Below are positions 10,633-25,300 of a DNA stretch of 64,000 nt, piece after piece. The position numbers and the translations under genes were made by a program. Origin of the DNA: Rachycentron canadum (Eukaryota; Chordata; Actinopteri; Carangiformes; Rachycentridae); the NCBI GenBank assembly GCA_038496675.1, contig CM076649.1:14308508-14372507 (forward strand), written 5' to 3'. The notes under the pieces were generated by a model, which saw only the letters and a program-made list of their open reading frames with translations, made no database searches and had not been told where the DNA came from. Within the stretch, counting starts at the first letter, position 1, and each line of letters starts with the position of its first letter.

Positions 10633-13600
10633 TCTAAAATAGAAATATTTTTAAAAACTTTAAGAAACATTAGTTCTGATGATTATTGGTGATTTACCCA
10701 TTGGAGGGGAAACAAATGATTAACTTTAATTTATAGTTTTGTTCAGATTAATATTTAATCCAGTGAAAACAAGTGAATGCTGATAAGAAATAAACCATAA
10801 GGATCATTTTATTATTACATTTAATATGTAGTGGTACAAAAGTGCCACATACTAATTGACATTAATGCTATTATGATAAACCACATTTATAGTGACTATT
10901 CATTTGTGTCAATTTGTTCTCAACTGTCCTAGGAAGATGGTACAAATGACACCTGTTTTCAAAGAGTTAAAAAAATGCTGAGGTCACAGTAGCAACATTG
11001 CTTTACTAACAACAGTGCCCCTTTAATGAGACCAAGTATGGAATTAGCTCTAACAAAACGTGGCATAAACTGCCTTCATTTGACATCAATTTGACAATAT
11101 TTCTTTTTTCTCTTAATGTATGAATCCGTGCAACTTTAGGTAAATGAGGTTCAGAAAATATGACAAGATTAAATTATATTATTGAAATTATTTTGACTGT
11201 GTAAGCCATATCAGTAGTAAAAATAACTAATATTCTTAATATTTTAGGATAATGACCCACATTTTTTGATGCAACCCTTTTAACAACTGTTTTTGTGTTC
11301 AAGCAAGATGCAGGACTTCTGGAAATGTGCATGAAAGGACAAGGATAAATTTCCTTTGTGTCTGTTTGATTATGACTCTACTTGTAGGTTCTGTAAATGA
11401 TCATCACTGCCACTAGATGTTGCACTAGACCACCAGCATCTTAGACCAACACAAATGCTTGATCAGTCAGGCCTCCCTTCGCGTTCTCAGTCAGCACGGT
11501 TTTGCAAAGCTCAGTAAAAGCATCACTAAATACACAAGAGGCACAACTGAACCAAGTTACCCTCTGCGCATGAGAGCCAAAAAAACACATTTCTCTGACA
11601 TGTCATTTTTCTGACATGCTCTAGAGCAATGCTCACAGTTAGCCAGCTAACTATAGCAACATTTGCCTAGCAAAGCCATAATATTCGTAACAAGGATTGT
11701 TTGGCTTTAGCAGAAATATGTACTCCACTGCATGTCATTTTTGATCACGGTCAAGCTTTTGAATGTATTACAACACAATAATGACCAGTGGACAAAGGTA
11801 CTGATGACAGGAACATGATTCCAGTTTTCACTGCATTTGCTGGTTTTCTTATAGGCTTTGGTTGTTTTTCATATATGTGTCAGCACCTAATTTTGTGCAT
11901 AGTCCTGTAGCAGCTGCAGTTTGTGTCCCACTCCACTTACTGTGGGCAGTTAATGTTTTCCCAGGTTTGAAGTCACATTGCTAACAGCACTCAGAACTGA
12001 CTGGATTAATTTATTAAGATGTAGTAACAGTGTAATAACTGCATAGTAACACAACATTAACTCTTCACCCATGTATCCAATAAGGAAACTACACAGAGAA
12101 TGTAAATTTATAGTGATCTGAGTGTGTCCACCCATTGTTATGGAAACAAAACCTTATCAGCATCTGCTCTAAATACTGTTGCTCCACTAAAGGTTAAGAA
12201 AAGGCGGCTGACTGACTGAATCTCCCCGTGGTTAAACAGTAACGGTGCTAATAAAGCCAGAACAATGTGCTGGGCAGCTGAAAGAAAAAGGAGAAAACTA
12301 GACTCACAGTTTACTATAATATATACACAAAGAAGTCATGACAAGAAAGAATTACTTTCCATAATTATTACATCTGCTTTTATATTATTACTATATATTA
12401 TAAATATTATTCTCAATTATTCATCAGCTACTCAAGTGATAATGTTCTCCCTCTGATATATTAACACTGTTACAAAAGGATTTTTTTAAGCAGGTGTTTC
12501 AAGTCATGTCTTGAACATTAGAAATACCAACTGGCATCTTGACGGATGCCTTCAAAACAGCTGCAAAGCCCTTACTAGAGAAATCCAATCTAGACAGTAA
12601 GGCACTGACCATCTCTTGGCTGATATCCACCCCTCCATCCAGGCTTCTTTATTAGTAGGATACTCGAAAAAACAGCAAATAAAGTCCTTTCTTTAAGAAA
12701 ATAACATTCTGCATGCATTTCAATCAGGCTGCATTTAACTTTATATTTAATGTCCTTCTCTGAGGAGACAGTTAAGCTAGTGTTAAATATTCATGCTGTG
12801 TTTCTGCCACCTTACATTAGGCCTAACTATCACTTGTTACCTTTAAGGTTGAATGTTAGAAATATTTATGTGTAAATCTTTATAATGTAATATAAGGAAA
12901 GCTGCATCTGAGTCAACTTACGTTCAGGTGTACAGTCAAAAGGAATGTTTTCTCATGTCCAGTTTCTTTCCAGTCTTGCTGCTCTAGGGTGGAGATAGGT
13001 GGATAAAATATCTGAAAACTAGTTAAATTAAATAAAAATCACATGGGTTGTATTTCTGTCACAATGTTTATGCACAGTTTGCTACTAGAGACAGTAAAGA
13101 AACTCCCCCTATAGCATCACAGGTTAGTGAATCAGTCAGTGATCTGATCCTACGGGTGTACTCCACAGCATAAACAACTACAATATGTCTGTTAGAAGAT
13201 GCAGCAGAAAATTGAACAATGCGACTGAAACACACAGTCCTTTGTGTTGAGATGAAGGTAAAAAGGTAAGTGGAATATAAACATTAATGCAAGAGTAGTG
13301 TTAAACATTTCCCTTGACATTTGATAGTATGTAGCCACACTATGAGGTAAAAACCTCATGTATCAATAATGTCAACATTTGGATACTACCTTAGAAAATG
13401 AGTCATGTTTAGATGGCCCAACAGAAAGTGTTGTTGCTGTGAAGAGAAAAGCTCATGAGGTCATTTAATATGTTTTCTGCTGAGTGGAGTTTATAACTTG
13501 GCTTGAATATGTGCAGTCGATGATTGACTAATCAGAAAAGAAAGTGGTCTCTTTTAGACTCTGTACTTTTGGTTCACGTCCAGTAAATTCAGTAGAAGTA

Positions 13601-14150
13601 AATTAGGTTTGCTAGCTACTACTCATGTGATAATGGTGTCTTCTTAATTATGTGCCTGCAGTTCCTTTGGTTGTGGAATCTGTCGAGAAAATCCTGCTCT
13701 TTGGATGACGAGAGTCCTGAGAGTGGCTGGTGAGTTTCCTCTCTCTGGTCTTTACAGACTGAATGATCCTCATTGTTACGTACATATTTGGGAGCTTTTT
13801 GATTTATTCCGTTCATTTACAGTAACACATTTGTAGAGAGAGGCAGCAGCATAAATTGCTTTCTGTGGCGAATAAGCAACAGCCAGAGTCAGAGTTTGAC
13901 ACTGCTGCTGACATCAGTTTTTACAACCATGCACCAAAGTGATCTCTGTGATTAAACAAATCAGGCCATGAGCTATCAATAACTCAAGAACTTTGTAATG
14001 TTGGCAGAGTCAACATCTAATTGGCTTTAATATTATGAATTTATTTATCCCAGTGCATGAGGACATATGACACTGAGGCAGTACAACTTTAAAATGATGA
14101 ATGAAACAAAATTATGATTTTGTGGTCGATTTACAGCCTCTCTTTGTAGC

Positions 14151-14203
<53 letters not shown>

Positions 14204-17200
14204 ATTTTGTGTCTTTTAATTTCGCTTAAAGATTTTCAAACAGTATTTTCTCAGTAATCCACCCATGGTTGTGTGATATTACAGTCAGAAGACTACGCAC
14301 ATACATGTTCAAAATGTATGTTTGAAATGGAAATATGGGGAATTTTTTTTTTTTTATTGTTTCTACTGCTTTGGTGTGACACAGTCTACCTGTGGACTCT
14401 TTCCCCACTGAGAGGTCTCTCCACACACTAGGAAACCTAACACTTCTGTTACCTAGACTCCAGGGCTGAGAAGAGAGGTCCCAAAGGGGGTGTTCAGTTT
14501 ACAAGCTTAAGTTTCATTACTTGGCCATATCTTTTTCCCATGGCAGCCCTATTCTGACCCAAATGCTTCAGTGCAGCAAACCATATATTTTCTCTCAGCG
14601 TTGCGAAATTCCCCAGCCACATGCTACTACAATCAAACTAAAGCTATGTTGTGTTTTTATCCTGTGTTTATAATACTGTGGGTGCTCTTTCAAGCAGAAA
14701 TGCAGCTCACATGTTTGTAATATAGCTACCAGGCAGTGGCTTTAACAATATAGTTAATGTGAAACCAAGAATAAAGCAGCCATTGATCAGAGAAACAGTT
14801 GCCTAGGGAGATATTTTTTTTTGGGGGGGGAGTTTGAAGAGAAGTTTTTGTGCTGCTTTTGTGTAACAAGCTGAAGTGTGTCTGCAATAGCTCCAAGAGT
14901 AGCAGCAGCAACAAGTTGTTTTTCTTTGTCTAGAATGGCGTCGTCGCTCCATTTAAGAACTGGACTTTGGCAGGTATTTAAATGGAGCGGGGATGGTCCT
15001 TAAGCTCACACAAGGTCAAGGAATGCAGCAGGACAATGAGGTATAGATAAGCTGAATGGGAACACCTTATTTTATTTTTATAAAGAAACATTTCCTACTA
15101 GGATCTGTATCAGTACATAGTGATTTACAGCTTGTGAATCTCAGCTCTTCAAGGTAAGCAGCAAGATTCCTTTACTATAGCCCTTGACCCAATTATTGAC
15201 CTAATGTCTGACTGCAGTGTTTACATCTGTAGAAGAAGATGGTTGCCTCAGTGTCACTAAACTTCAGCAGAGCAGAGCTTTAACTGATACACATGTAATT
15301 GTTTTTGTTTTTTTGATATTACATGATAGATATATATTATAGAGTGATTATTATGTGAGGCCCTAGAAATTGAAGGGGTGAACTGGGGTCATGTTGGATG
15401 CAAATAGATACTATGATTGCATCACGCAGCTCTGTCTGATTTGACAGCAAGAGTTTAATTTCATCATCATAATGTTTTAACACTGACATTTTAAATGTCC
15501 ATGATTTAAGAGACAGTTTCTATTTAGATTAGATTTTTTCAAATTAATTTACTCAAGGTTGAGGACTTGTTGAACCCTTAAAGAGTTGTTTCTGTGTTGT
15601 CCTGTGAAGACACATGGCAGGAGAGTGCAGTATTCACTTCCCTGCCACGTGGGTCTCATCTAACCTGTGACTGTGCTCTGCATTTACTCTGGTGTATCTG
15701 CAGGGGCTTTCATTCTTCCCATTGCCCAGTCAAACAGTTAGCATGTCATTATTTTTTTATACTTAGTTACGTGCAGCAAAAATTCTTAGTAGACTTGCCC
15801 AAATGCTGTTTTGCATGCTGTAATGCTGTTTTTTGAACAACAAAGGTTGAACAAACTTAATTGCAGCTGTGGACAAAATCATGTAGGTATATACTTACTT
15901 AGAGTGCTATCAATGAACAGTTTCTGACAGTTTCTTCCAAAGCCCAATTAAAACATGTGTGAGCTGAATACAACGTACAAATTTGTCACGCTGTCACTGC
16001 CCACCCCCAAGGTGTGATCAACAGGGGAAACACTTCGGGTGGGGTTGGGAAGTGTACTTTATTGCGTCTGTAACCATGCTCAACAGCGATATCACATGCT
16101 CCCACAGTGCACCGTACATCAGTGTAGCAAGATGAGAGGGTAGAAAGTCTGTGCATAGAGACTTTCACTGCTTGTGATGGAGTGAATAGGTTCACCTTTT
16201 AAAATCTGATTAGACTTTGCACAAGTTCCTGAATAACTGTTAATGAAGATGAATCGGTGGCTTATTATTTTATACTACGACCATCCCTTTGTGAGGACAA
16301 GTACGTTTCACAAATGAATTTAATTTGATTAATTGCTGCTGTAATGTTCTCATTAGTGGAGCTGCTGATGCTAAATAAAACAGCGATTATGGCTTGAGTC
16401 AACTGCTCAGATGCATCTTGTTAGTCTGTCAGTGTCTTGTTTTTCTCAGCAGAGCAGAGCTATCAACTCATAAATGTGTTGTTTTTCTTCCAAAAGTTTT
16501 ATTTTTTCTCTTCTGTAAAGTAAAATAGTAAGTGATATCAGACTGGTATGACGGTATTATAAAGAGAGACAGAGCGTGGGAGGGATGGACTCAACAAAGT
16601 TAATAATTTGTCAGTGTTACATAATCATATGTCAGTGATACAATGACAGTTATATGTAGGTAATACTCAGTCACCACTCGTCCGGTAGGCTCTGGATACA
16701 CAGCCTGTGCGTGGGTAAGTATCCCCACTGTGATACTTCTCACTCAGTCTGGTAAACAATGTGGATACTGAGGAGATCTCGGCTTTTATTTTTAACTTCC
16801 TCCTCGGTACCATGCTCTGTTGGTATTTTACCAAAAAAAATTCTTGGTTGTTAAAACTGCGCTGCCACTTCTCTGCACTTACTGTTAGTTACATGTTGGT
16901 CTATTGTAATAGAAAGCTGATTGGAAGATTATTTGAACATTTTTTTTAAATAACCATAATGATGAATTCACTGGCAGCATTGTAATTATATTGTATGAAT
17001 CTTGTTTCTTGTCTTTTTGGGGAGAGGACAGTACTAGAGAGGAGTAAATACAGTAAGGTGATTATGGCTCATCCAGGTATAATCACTTCAGCCTATGTCA
17101 ATCATTATAATCAGTACAACAATATGAGATATTTGCCATAGCATAAAGTGAAGTACAGTACGTTTCCATATTATCATTTATTGACATGTAGTGGGATTAT

Positions 17201-19259
17201 CATAAAATATGTTGAGTTGATAATAAGTTTCAATTATCCAATGATTAATCAATATGCATTGTTTGATCTTTTGCAATGTAAAGCTGCAATTCAATATGAG
17301 AAAATAACTATGACCAAATCATCAGAATGACTTCAACCACTTCTCTCAGCCCAAGTTATAGATGGAAAATGATAATTTTGGTAGTTATAATATTTTTTAA
17401 CTGCAGTATTTACAAGCATTATTAAAGTAACCAAACTACAACAGCATCAGACAGAAGTAATCCCTATAATTTAGTTGGTGTCTCGTGGTGTATTGCTGCA
17501 TTGTGTGTTAAAGACCTGTAAAGTGACTGTTTCAATTTTCAATCTTGTGTTTAAAGGTTTATTGGTGGGGTGACTCATGCAGGTTACATGTAAATCACAT
17601 GAAGGAGTGAAGGAGTACTTCACTGACAACTTGAGCTTGGATCTTTGTGAGACTGGATTATGCTGCAGTGCTGGTTTGAGACATGAGATGCTTTATTTTT
17701 GCTGTGACTCCAAAGAGACTCTATTCTTCCCAAAGAGGAAGCTTCAGATTCTTTCAACTTTTAACTTTCAAAACATGAAATGAAATAAGGTGACAACAGA
17801 CTGCGGACTTATGATGTACACTCACTGTTGGGATTTGGGAGTAATAAATTACATGGGAAAGAATAAATTATTCAATAATTTGTTGTGTTTTACCCATAAA
17901 ATGCCTTGGAAATAAACTGTAATTTGTTTCGATGCAGAAGTTGCTCTGCTCTGCTGTGGCACAGTAAACAGGTCACACTGTATTCCCTGAGTGGGGACCC
18001 TGAAGCCTTTGCATATAGAGGTTATCTTTAACGTTACATTAGGGTCATGGTCTGATAACACAGATGTGAAATATCTAAAGCAAATGATCTATGTTTTCTG
18101 ACAGCCAGTGAAATCAGCTTTAAAATAAACAAGATGGCTCATTCTTCTGAAATCTTTTTTTCTGCTGCAGGTAGTGATTAGAAATACAGTGACACTATTC
18201 AACCACTCCACAGGATTTCAAACGGGAAGGTTAAAGGTTAAACTGACTGTCAAGTACAACCCATTTCTGAGGCTTTTTAAGTATCAGTGCCATCTAAGTT
18301 AAAACCAAAGTAGTGTTTTATACAAGTAATTGTAGAAAGAGAGGTTAGACCTTTCTTGATCTGTCTTGTGTCTTCTTATTAATTCACTCCACGTCTGTGG
18401 TTTTGAATTCTGCTCTTCAGGACTCAGTCCTGCTGGTTTTCATTCTAGTCATCCAATCAAGAGCGTGCTGAGTGAATGCTGTAAAATGTAATTATCTGTG
18501 TGGCAGAAGAGGAAACCAGCAGTGTGATAGTAGGAGACTCTAGACTCCCATCAGTTCTATGGAAAATGCTTATTTCTGGATCTTGTCTTCTATTTGTTAA
18601 GAATCTGGCCAAACCAAGGTTAAATTCACAAATGAATCAAAGGGTATAAGTAATTGACCTATAAGTTGAAAGAGAGCTCACAGTTTAATGCTGTCCACCA
18701 GCTGAATCTCTGCCTATTGTATACATTCACGTCCATTTCAATACACCCAGTTTTTTCTCCAGTTCAGTATTTCTAGGTGCTATTCTTCTTATAACCACTA
18801 GGTGACAGACTGAGTCTTGTATTTGCTATACATTACATTTGGCCGCCATTGTTGAATCCTATACTGTGGTGCAGCACAAATTCAGACCATTTATTCTTCT
18901 CTGTTGTTGTGAAACCGTGTAAAACCCAGTGCTTCAAACAGTAGTAGAGATACTGCTGGTAAAAATTCACCTGAGATGAAAGTTTTGCACGTTTGCAAAC
19001 TGATTTGACTTTGTTGCCTCTGTCTCTTGAAGAGCACTTTCAGTGTGTAAATCCTAAACTTGTGACCACCGATAATCCTGTGTTTTCTTGTGCTAGTGTC
19101 CGTATTGCGAGTCAGCACTTAGAAGCACTGTCATTTCCTTTTTAAGCAGATTTGTAATGCTGTAGTTTCCACTTCCCTCTTCTTGTCGTGAAACTTGTCT
19201 TGGCCTCCTACGGGTTTTCTTTGTGAACCTGATTTCTGATATGACTTTCTCATTTATAG
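10633..19259. other. Intergenic region between wdr1 and slc2a9
   Basis: About 8.6 kb of AT-rich DNA. Open frames here are all under about 80 codons and match nothing I recognise. Visible structure is limited to a (CT)n array at 14153-14200 and a G run near 14823. It should contain the slc2a9 promoter and perhaps a non-coding first exon, because a splice-acceptor-like sequence sits just upstream of the slc2a9 start codon. I cannot locate the promoter by eye. Confidence 0.6.
14153..14200. repeat. (CT)n microsatellite
   Basis: About 24 uninterrupted CT units. Confidence 0.95.
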
Positions 19260-19275
19260 TTGCTGAAACTTTAAG
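19246..19275 (+). promoter_or_regulatory. slc2a9: Possible 5'UTR splice acceptor and translation-start context of slc2a9
   Basis: A T-rich tract ends in TTATAG at 19259, followed by 16 nt and then the ATG at 19276 with A at -3 and G at +4. This looks like an acceptor for an exon that starts just before the start codon, implying an upstream non-coding exon. It could also be chance within a continuous 5'UTR. Confidence 0.4.
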
Positions 19276-19338
19276 ATGGACAAGCCACAGACGGACGGTC
19301 CGGTCGACCACAATATGACCGACTCCGGGAAGAAAAAG
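19276..19338 (+). CDS. slc2a9: slc2a9 coding exon 1
   Basis: Residues 1-21, a hydrophilic cytosolic N-terminus beginning MDKPQTDGPVDHNMTD and ending in a Lys-rich GKKK. The donor is GTTAGT, phase 0. N-terminal exons of this gene are variable and alternatively used in mammals, so the exact start is less secure than the rest. The frame joins cleanly to exon 2. Confidence 0.72.
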
Positions 19339-22300
19339 GTTAGTGTGATGGCGTCGCCGTTACTCACATATCCATCTGTGTTTTCAGCTGCCAAAAGACA
19401 AACGTCTTCTGTGATGTATAAAATGTGATTGGTTTGACAGGCAAACAGTCCTGTCATGATAGGACTATGTAGGTCACAACTCTCTGACATGTTATTATTA
19501 TTTGCCTCTCATGTCTTAGATTAACTCATTCAGATGACAGCACTATATGGACAGGATGTATTTGTGACAACACTGCACTTAATATGTAAATATGTGCATG
19601 ACCATTGTCATTTGCCCATAGCACAGATTTTTGACCATTTAAGGCAAGAATTTAAGGTCTTTTTCTTTAAATTGCCACTTTCTTAAGTTAAGAGGATGTA
19701 TAATTTGTTGAGGTAGTAATAAGCCATTTATAAAAGGCCTACCAACCTGACCACCAGTGATAAATCTTTTCAGAGAGTATCCGTTTGGCACCGGTTGTCT
19801 TAATTGAAACAAAAGAAACTATTTTTTTTTCTTTTTAGCATTGTATTGTATGTGCAATGGTCACATGCTATAAGTAAGAAAATTGTGTGGAATCCATGTA
19901 CAGAAATTGCAAAATGACTGCTAAAGTCAACATGTGATTGAGCACATAGGTGAATAAGTCCATCTGCATGGACTCATAAACTTTAAAGGGAATATGGTAT
20001 GTACTTATACAGCTATGTATGTGTCCAGTTGAGAATACATGTGAAATATTAAACTGAACTGCACATATTATTTCATTGCCATCATTGTGTATGCAGCACT
20101 ATGAATGAAATAATAATTAGGATACAGGCCAGATAGAATATTATGGCAAATAACATGCATGATAGCAAGTTAACTCTTTTCATGTTTTTTTATGATTTTT
20201 TTTTCTTTTTTTGTTTTACAATGTGACCTCCAAAAGGCAGGCTACTCATGTGATGTTACACCTTAGACACACAACAGACTGATGCTGTCCATACAAAGGC
20301 ACTGTGAAGTCAAATGAAGTGGCTGTTATCTTATCGTTCTTATCGTCCAGCATGTATCAACACATATCTATGAAGGGCTGGGTCCTGCAGAGCAAATGTC
20401 TTGATGGCTTTATTTATTTATGTTTTGGTTCTTCGTTGTACACCTTTGGGTCTTGGAGATACTCTTGCCTTCTGACACATATGATCATGCCTTTGTCCAA
20501 AGTCTGTAAGATCGTGATCAGATGTGACTCTTAGAATGTGAAATGAATGTGGTAAAGGAGATGCTGCTGCATACTCCTGCCCATGTGCTAATATATGCAA
20601 ATGTAAAAGAAGGACTTTACTGGGGCAAAACTCTACTGGGACATAAGCGTATATTGCAAGCCTATTATTATCAGTGAGCCATGACGTGCCATGAAATAAA
20701 GATACATGGGCAGCTTCAAAACACCTCCCACGTAGTCCCACTTTCTAGGCACTTACTTTTAGTGGGTTACTTCCAACTTAAATAGTTGTGAAAAATAAAT
20801 ACATTCACCCTGATACAACAGATTTTTAATAAATTGGAAAATCATGTCCTTTGTCATGATTTTCCAACTTTACATTCAGATCTGTCTAGCTTTTTTTTAA
20901 GGGCCTGCTTGTAGCCATAAGTGGAGAGGGTGACACTTTAAAAAAACAGCACCATCTTGTGCTTTGCTACATTAAACTTTAGCAGATAATGTCATGTGCT
21001 CCACAGTTGGGTTCTAGGGCTTAACATTGCCTTCACCTTGTCCTGTAGCCCCAGCCCACCGTCCTTTCTCCCCTACTTCTTATACTAACCTGTTCTCTAA
21101 TCACCCTGTGTCTACTTCCCATGTGCTGGTGGATCATGTTGTAATGACTTCAGGTTATTCCTCTGACCTGTGGCCTGTTGATATAAGGTATAACTTGACG
21201 CTGTGCATACAAAAGTTAGCAACGTATGACACGTTCAGGAGAGTCAATTGCCTCTGGACAGGATCCAATTCCGATTCAGAGAGGCAGTCTATCATGATCA
21301 CAGAACAAATACTGCAAATCACCTCTGAAATACAAATTTACCACTTTGTACCAGATATGAACATAATAATTTCAAATTGTAGAAACAAAATTGCACGATG
21401 AATAATCTTTTTCATTATTCTATAGCCATGCTAACGTCTCTTGTGGCTGTACTTAGGCGCAGTGCTGGTTTTAGCTAGCACTGTTAAGGTGTTCATTCAC
21501 ACCGACAATGGTAAAATTGTGATTTTGAGAGGGTGTAATGTTTACTATCTTAGTTTAGCATGTCAGAGCACAAACATTGACTAATAAATATAAAATATGT
21601 AGTACACCTGAAGCTAATGGGAATGTTTTTGCTCCATCTTCTGGCCTAAATTTTATCTTTCCATACAGTGTATCTCATAAACTAACTGGAGCAGCGGCAA
21701 TAAAATTTAATCCTGTTTTTTCTCTCAAAAGGGATAAATGGTTGTAGCCTTTTCTCTTGTGCCACTTTTACTACATTTTGATTTTGCTCCCGCCTTGCTT
21801 TTATGTGTCATGGGGTTTAATCAACTGCTATTGAGGTTTTACCTTTTTAGTCTTGTTTTGATTTATTTTAGTATAGCATACTTTTAATATTTAAATAGAC
21901 TTATGACTTGTATTACCTTTTTTCAAATAACAATTTTTTTCCTTAGTAGCACACACATTTTGACATTTGACAGTGACATTTATTATATGGTACATTTCTA
22001 CTATACTATTCATGCTGCACTAAAACCTTGAACAACAACTGCCTTTATCGTTTTCCACCTTTGGTCTGGCTTTGCCATTGCTATTATGTCATGTCAAACA
22101 GAGCAAGTACACACCACCATAAACTTGTCACTGTGTTGTCAGTATTTGTTGTTTAAGCAGTGACAGACACAAGGCCAAAGTGAAGGGATATAACCCAGTT
22201 TCCCGGCCTAGATACCCAAACCTATATGAAATGTCCTCTGCTGAATTTCCTTGGTTTTGGTGCAACCTTGATGTTGATTGACACCAGCGTGACAGCCATT

Positions 22301-25300
22301 GACAAGGCCTCAAACATATCTGTGTTTGTATGATCGATTTGAACCTATCTGCTCTGTGCTCTCCCAATAGCAACCAATCACAGCGTGCCTGTTGAGCGCA
22401 GCCTTCTTCGGTGCCCTGGGGTCGTCTTTCCTTTATGGCTACAACCTCTCGGTGGTCAACGCCCCTGCTCTGGTGAGTGGAACTGTTTGGCTGTGTTGTC
22501 AGTCTCCTTTTGGGAAACTACCACTGATTTCCCATGTTTTGTTGGTCAGCATTATAACAGACCAATAAACATTCAGGTTGAAAAAATGTGATCAGATACT
22601 GAGACAACTCCTGTATTCACTTATTTGTCCAAAATTCATACAGCCAGAGTTTGTAAATGCTCATAGCTATGCTAAACCCCATTACAGACCTCATTCATCA
22701 CCATAGAGTGATCTGTTGTTTGACAGGACATATTTTTGGTCAATCCTCTGGTTGTTCCCCACAATGTTTGTCTAGATCAGTTCTGTTAAAAAACTAGAAA
22801 CCTGTAAGACAGATCTGAAAGAGCAGTTTACATTCAATACTCAATAATTGTCACACTTTGTTGTTCAAAAATGCTTTCATCCAACATGCATACAAACACA
22901 ACAGGGGACTTAAATCTCAAGACCGACATCATAATTACTTCACTTTTTTTATACTGCAGCTGTTGGAGTTTGATTAACTTCCTCCAACTGTTTTTTTACT
23001 TAGGTGATGTAATTAAAATGAAAGTGAAAGAGTGTTTACTGGGTGGATGTTATTATTACAAGGCCTTCTGCCAGATAAAAGAAGAGACAGACATTAGGTT
23101 GAAGACAATTATGTGTATTTGATAATGCTTCCAATAGACTATATATTTTCACAGTCTGGAAACCATCTTTGACCTGTGAAACTGAAATTGCAATTAAAGA
23201 AAAAACTTTTATTCACCAGTGCAGTGGAGTGGTGACACTTTTGGATGAAGAACAGCATTTTCAGAGTTCACACTTCTCATTCTATCCCTCTGTTTGTTTC
23301 GACATAATTAGATGCCCCACAGGTCATTTTATTAGTATTCAAACATTGTATCTCTTTGCTCTGCAGTTGCCAATACAAGTACTGATGACAGGATTTCAAC
23401 TTTCACTGAAAAAGCCACTGTTTCTGTTGTGCATTCAGATTAATACAGCATTTGGTAAAACTTGGTAAAAATAAACAGTAATGTCTAAGATTAGTTATTA
23501 GATCCTCTTTACCCAATGTGCAACAATCAAAGTTCTCTCCCGTTTAACAAAATGCAAAACTTGGCCTCAAAAATTGTTGTGATGTCGAGTTTTTGATGCA
23601 GGAAATGAATAATATTATAATAAATATTGATTAGGCTGATCAGAAAAAATAAACAGTCCATGAGAGCAATACTGTGTATTATGAGTCAAATGTTGCTTAA
23701 ACTGTTTTCCACTCAGTCTCAAGTAAAGGGCTGCATAAGTAACCCATAAGGGCAAGCGCTATGGCTAAATGATGTGTGGATGGATGATTCACTGAGGCAT
23801 AAATGATGACATGAGTTAGTGCCCCACTGTATTTGTTGTTGCTGATGTACAACTTGGCTAACAACTTGTTACGGTGTCAGGTGATTTCATTAAATTAGAC
23901 ACAATAACGCAAAAAGAGAAAACTTCACAATTCACAGTTGAATCGTGAGATAACAATGCCATCACAGAACAGTGAGGCTCTTCTTTTGATTAGAGGATTG
24001 TGTGTATGAGTTGAACAAACAGCACATTGTTAGTCATGATTGCTGAGGTGAATTCAGTGGGAAAGAGGGGGTGGGGTGAAAGGGATATAGAGGAAGCTGG
24101 TGTCTCTGACCTGTTATTCTAATTAGCAAGTGTGAGATATCCAGGGTCAGTACTGGTTTTCTCTAATACTTACATACATTTTCTCATGACTATGGAGCCT
24201 ATTATCTACTGTTTGTGCTCAACCAGCAACAGTGGAATGGCAGAAATAATATAGTTTAACACAAGGTGCCATCTATTAAAAGCCTACCCCTGGTCAAAAT
24301 CACAAAGGATCAATGCATGAGTAACCCCTCAGTGGTAGCATGTCCCCAATGACAAACCATGTCCCCAACATCCTCACTAAGATTGGCCCTTTTCTTTTGG
24401 CCCTGTCTTCAGAGCCTTTTAGTATTATTACTGATAGGGTGCCAAACTTTTAATTTAGCAAAAACACAATCATTTCTGTTTTATTACACCTGGTGCATCA
24501 GTGCCCAGGTGGCTTAGAGGATTACTGTCTGTAAACACTATGTAAATGGCCTCTCAGATGTCCCCCAGATTTCTCATTAACAACTGGCCTACAGAATGAG
24601 CAGTTCAAACTTCACAAAACTGGAGTTGCTAAAACTGCCTGTGCTGTTGGGATTTTAAAAATAAAAATCTTGGCTCTGCATCTGATGATCTTGGGACTAC
24701 AGTGTATGTTCCACTAGAGGCTTTAGTAAACACTAAATAAGGCTGGTATTATTTGCGCTTAAAGGGATGACTCTTACACTGCTAGTTTTATCTCTTTTCT
24801 ACGTCTCATTTGCACCAAATTCACTAATTGTTGTTTATCCTCCGTCACAGCTTCTGCTCTCCATGAACATGAGCTCATCATTAAACTAGCGCTGGCTCTT
24901 CTCCGCTGCTGCAGAGGTCCAACACTGCTCCTCCTGCTTTTATAAAATTCATATAGAATAAAGCAACGAGCCGCATCCCTCTTTTATGTTTGCCAACAGC
25001 TGCATAATGTAAAGCTCATTAAGGAACTGACTGTATACTCCCAGCCTGTCCTCAGCCTTTAGATCCCACGAGTTACACTTAAGCACACGGGTTACTGTTG
25101 GTTTTCTGCAGTGATCTGTTTCCTTTAATGTCATGTAAATGAGAAACCTAGTGGCTGTAATCTGCGTTGGGTATTAGAGAAATCAGATTTACCTGGCCAG
25201 ACTTCTCTTAGGCAAAACTATTTTCTTGGACTTAACTCCAGGTTTCTCATCAGCTTTCTCACATGTTCCCATGGGCCTGACTTCATTCAGAGGAAGTATC

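Noticed and set aside
18360..18480. Possible interspersed repeat with a CCTGCTGGTTTTCATTC word
   Set aside because: It is reminiscent of a common fish repeat, but no second copy is present in the window and no boundaries could be set.
24504..24560. tRNA-like or SINE head (GGTGGCTTAGAGG word)
   Set aside because: It resembles an A box, but no B box or cloverleaf follows at the right distance.
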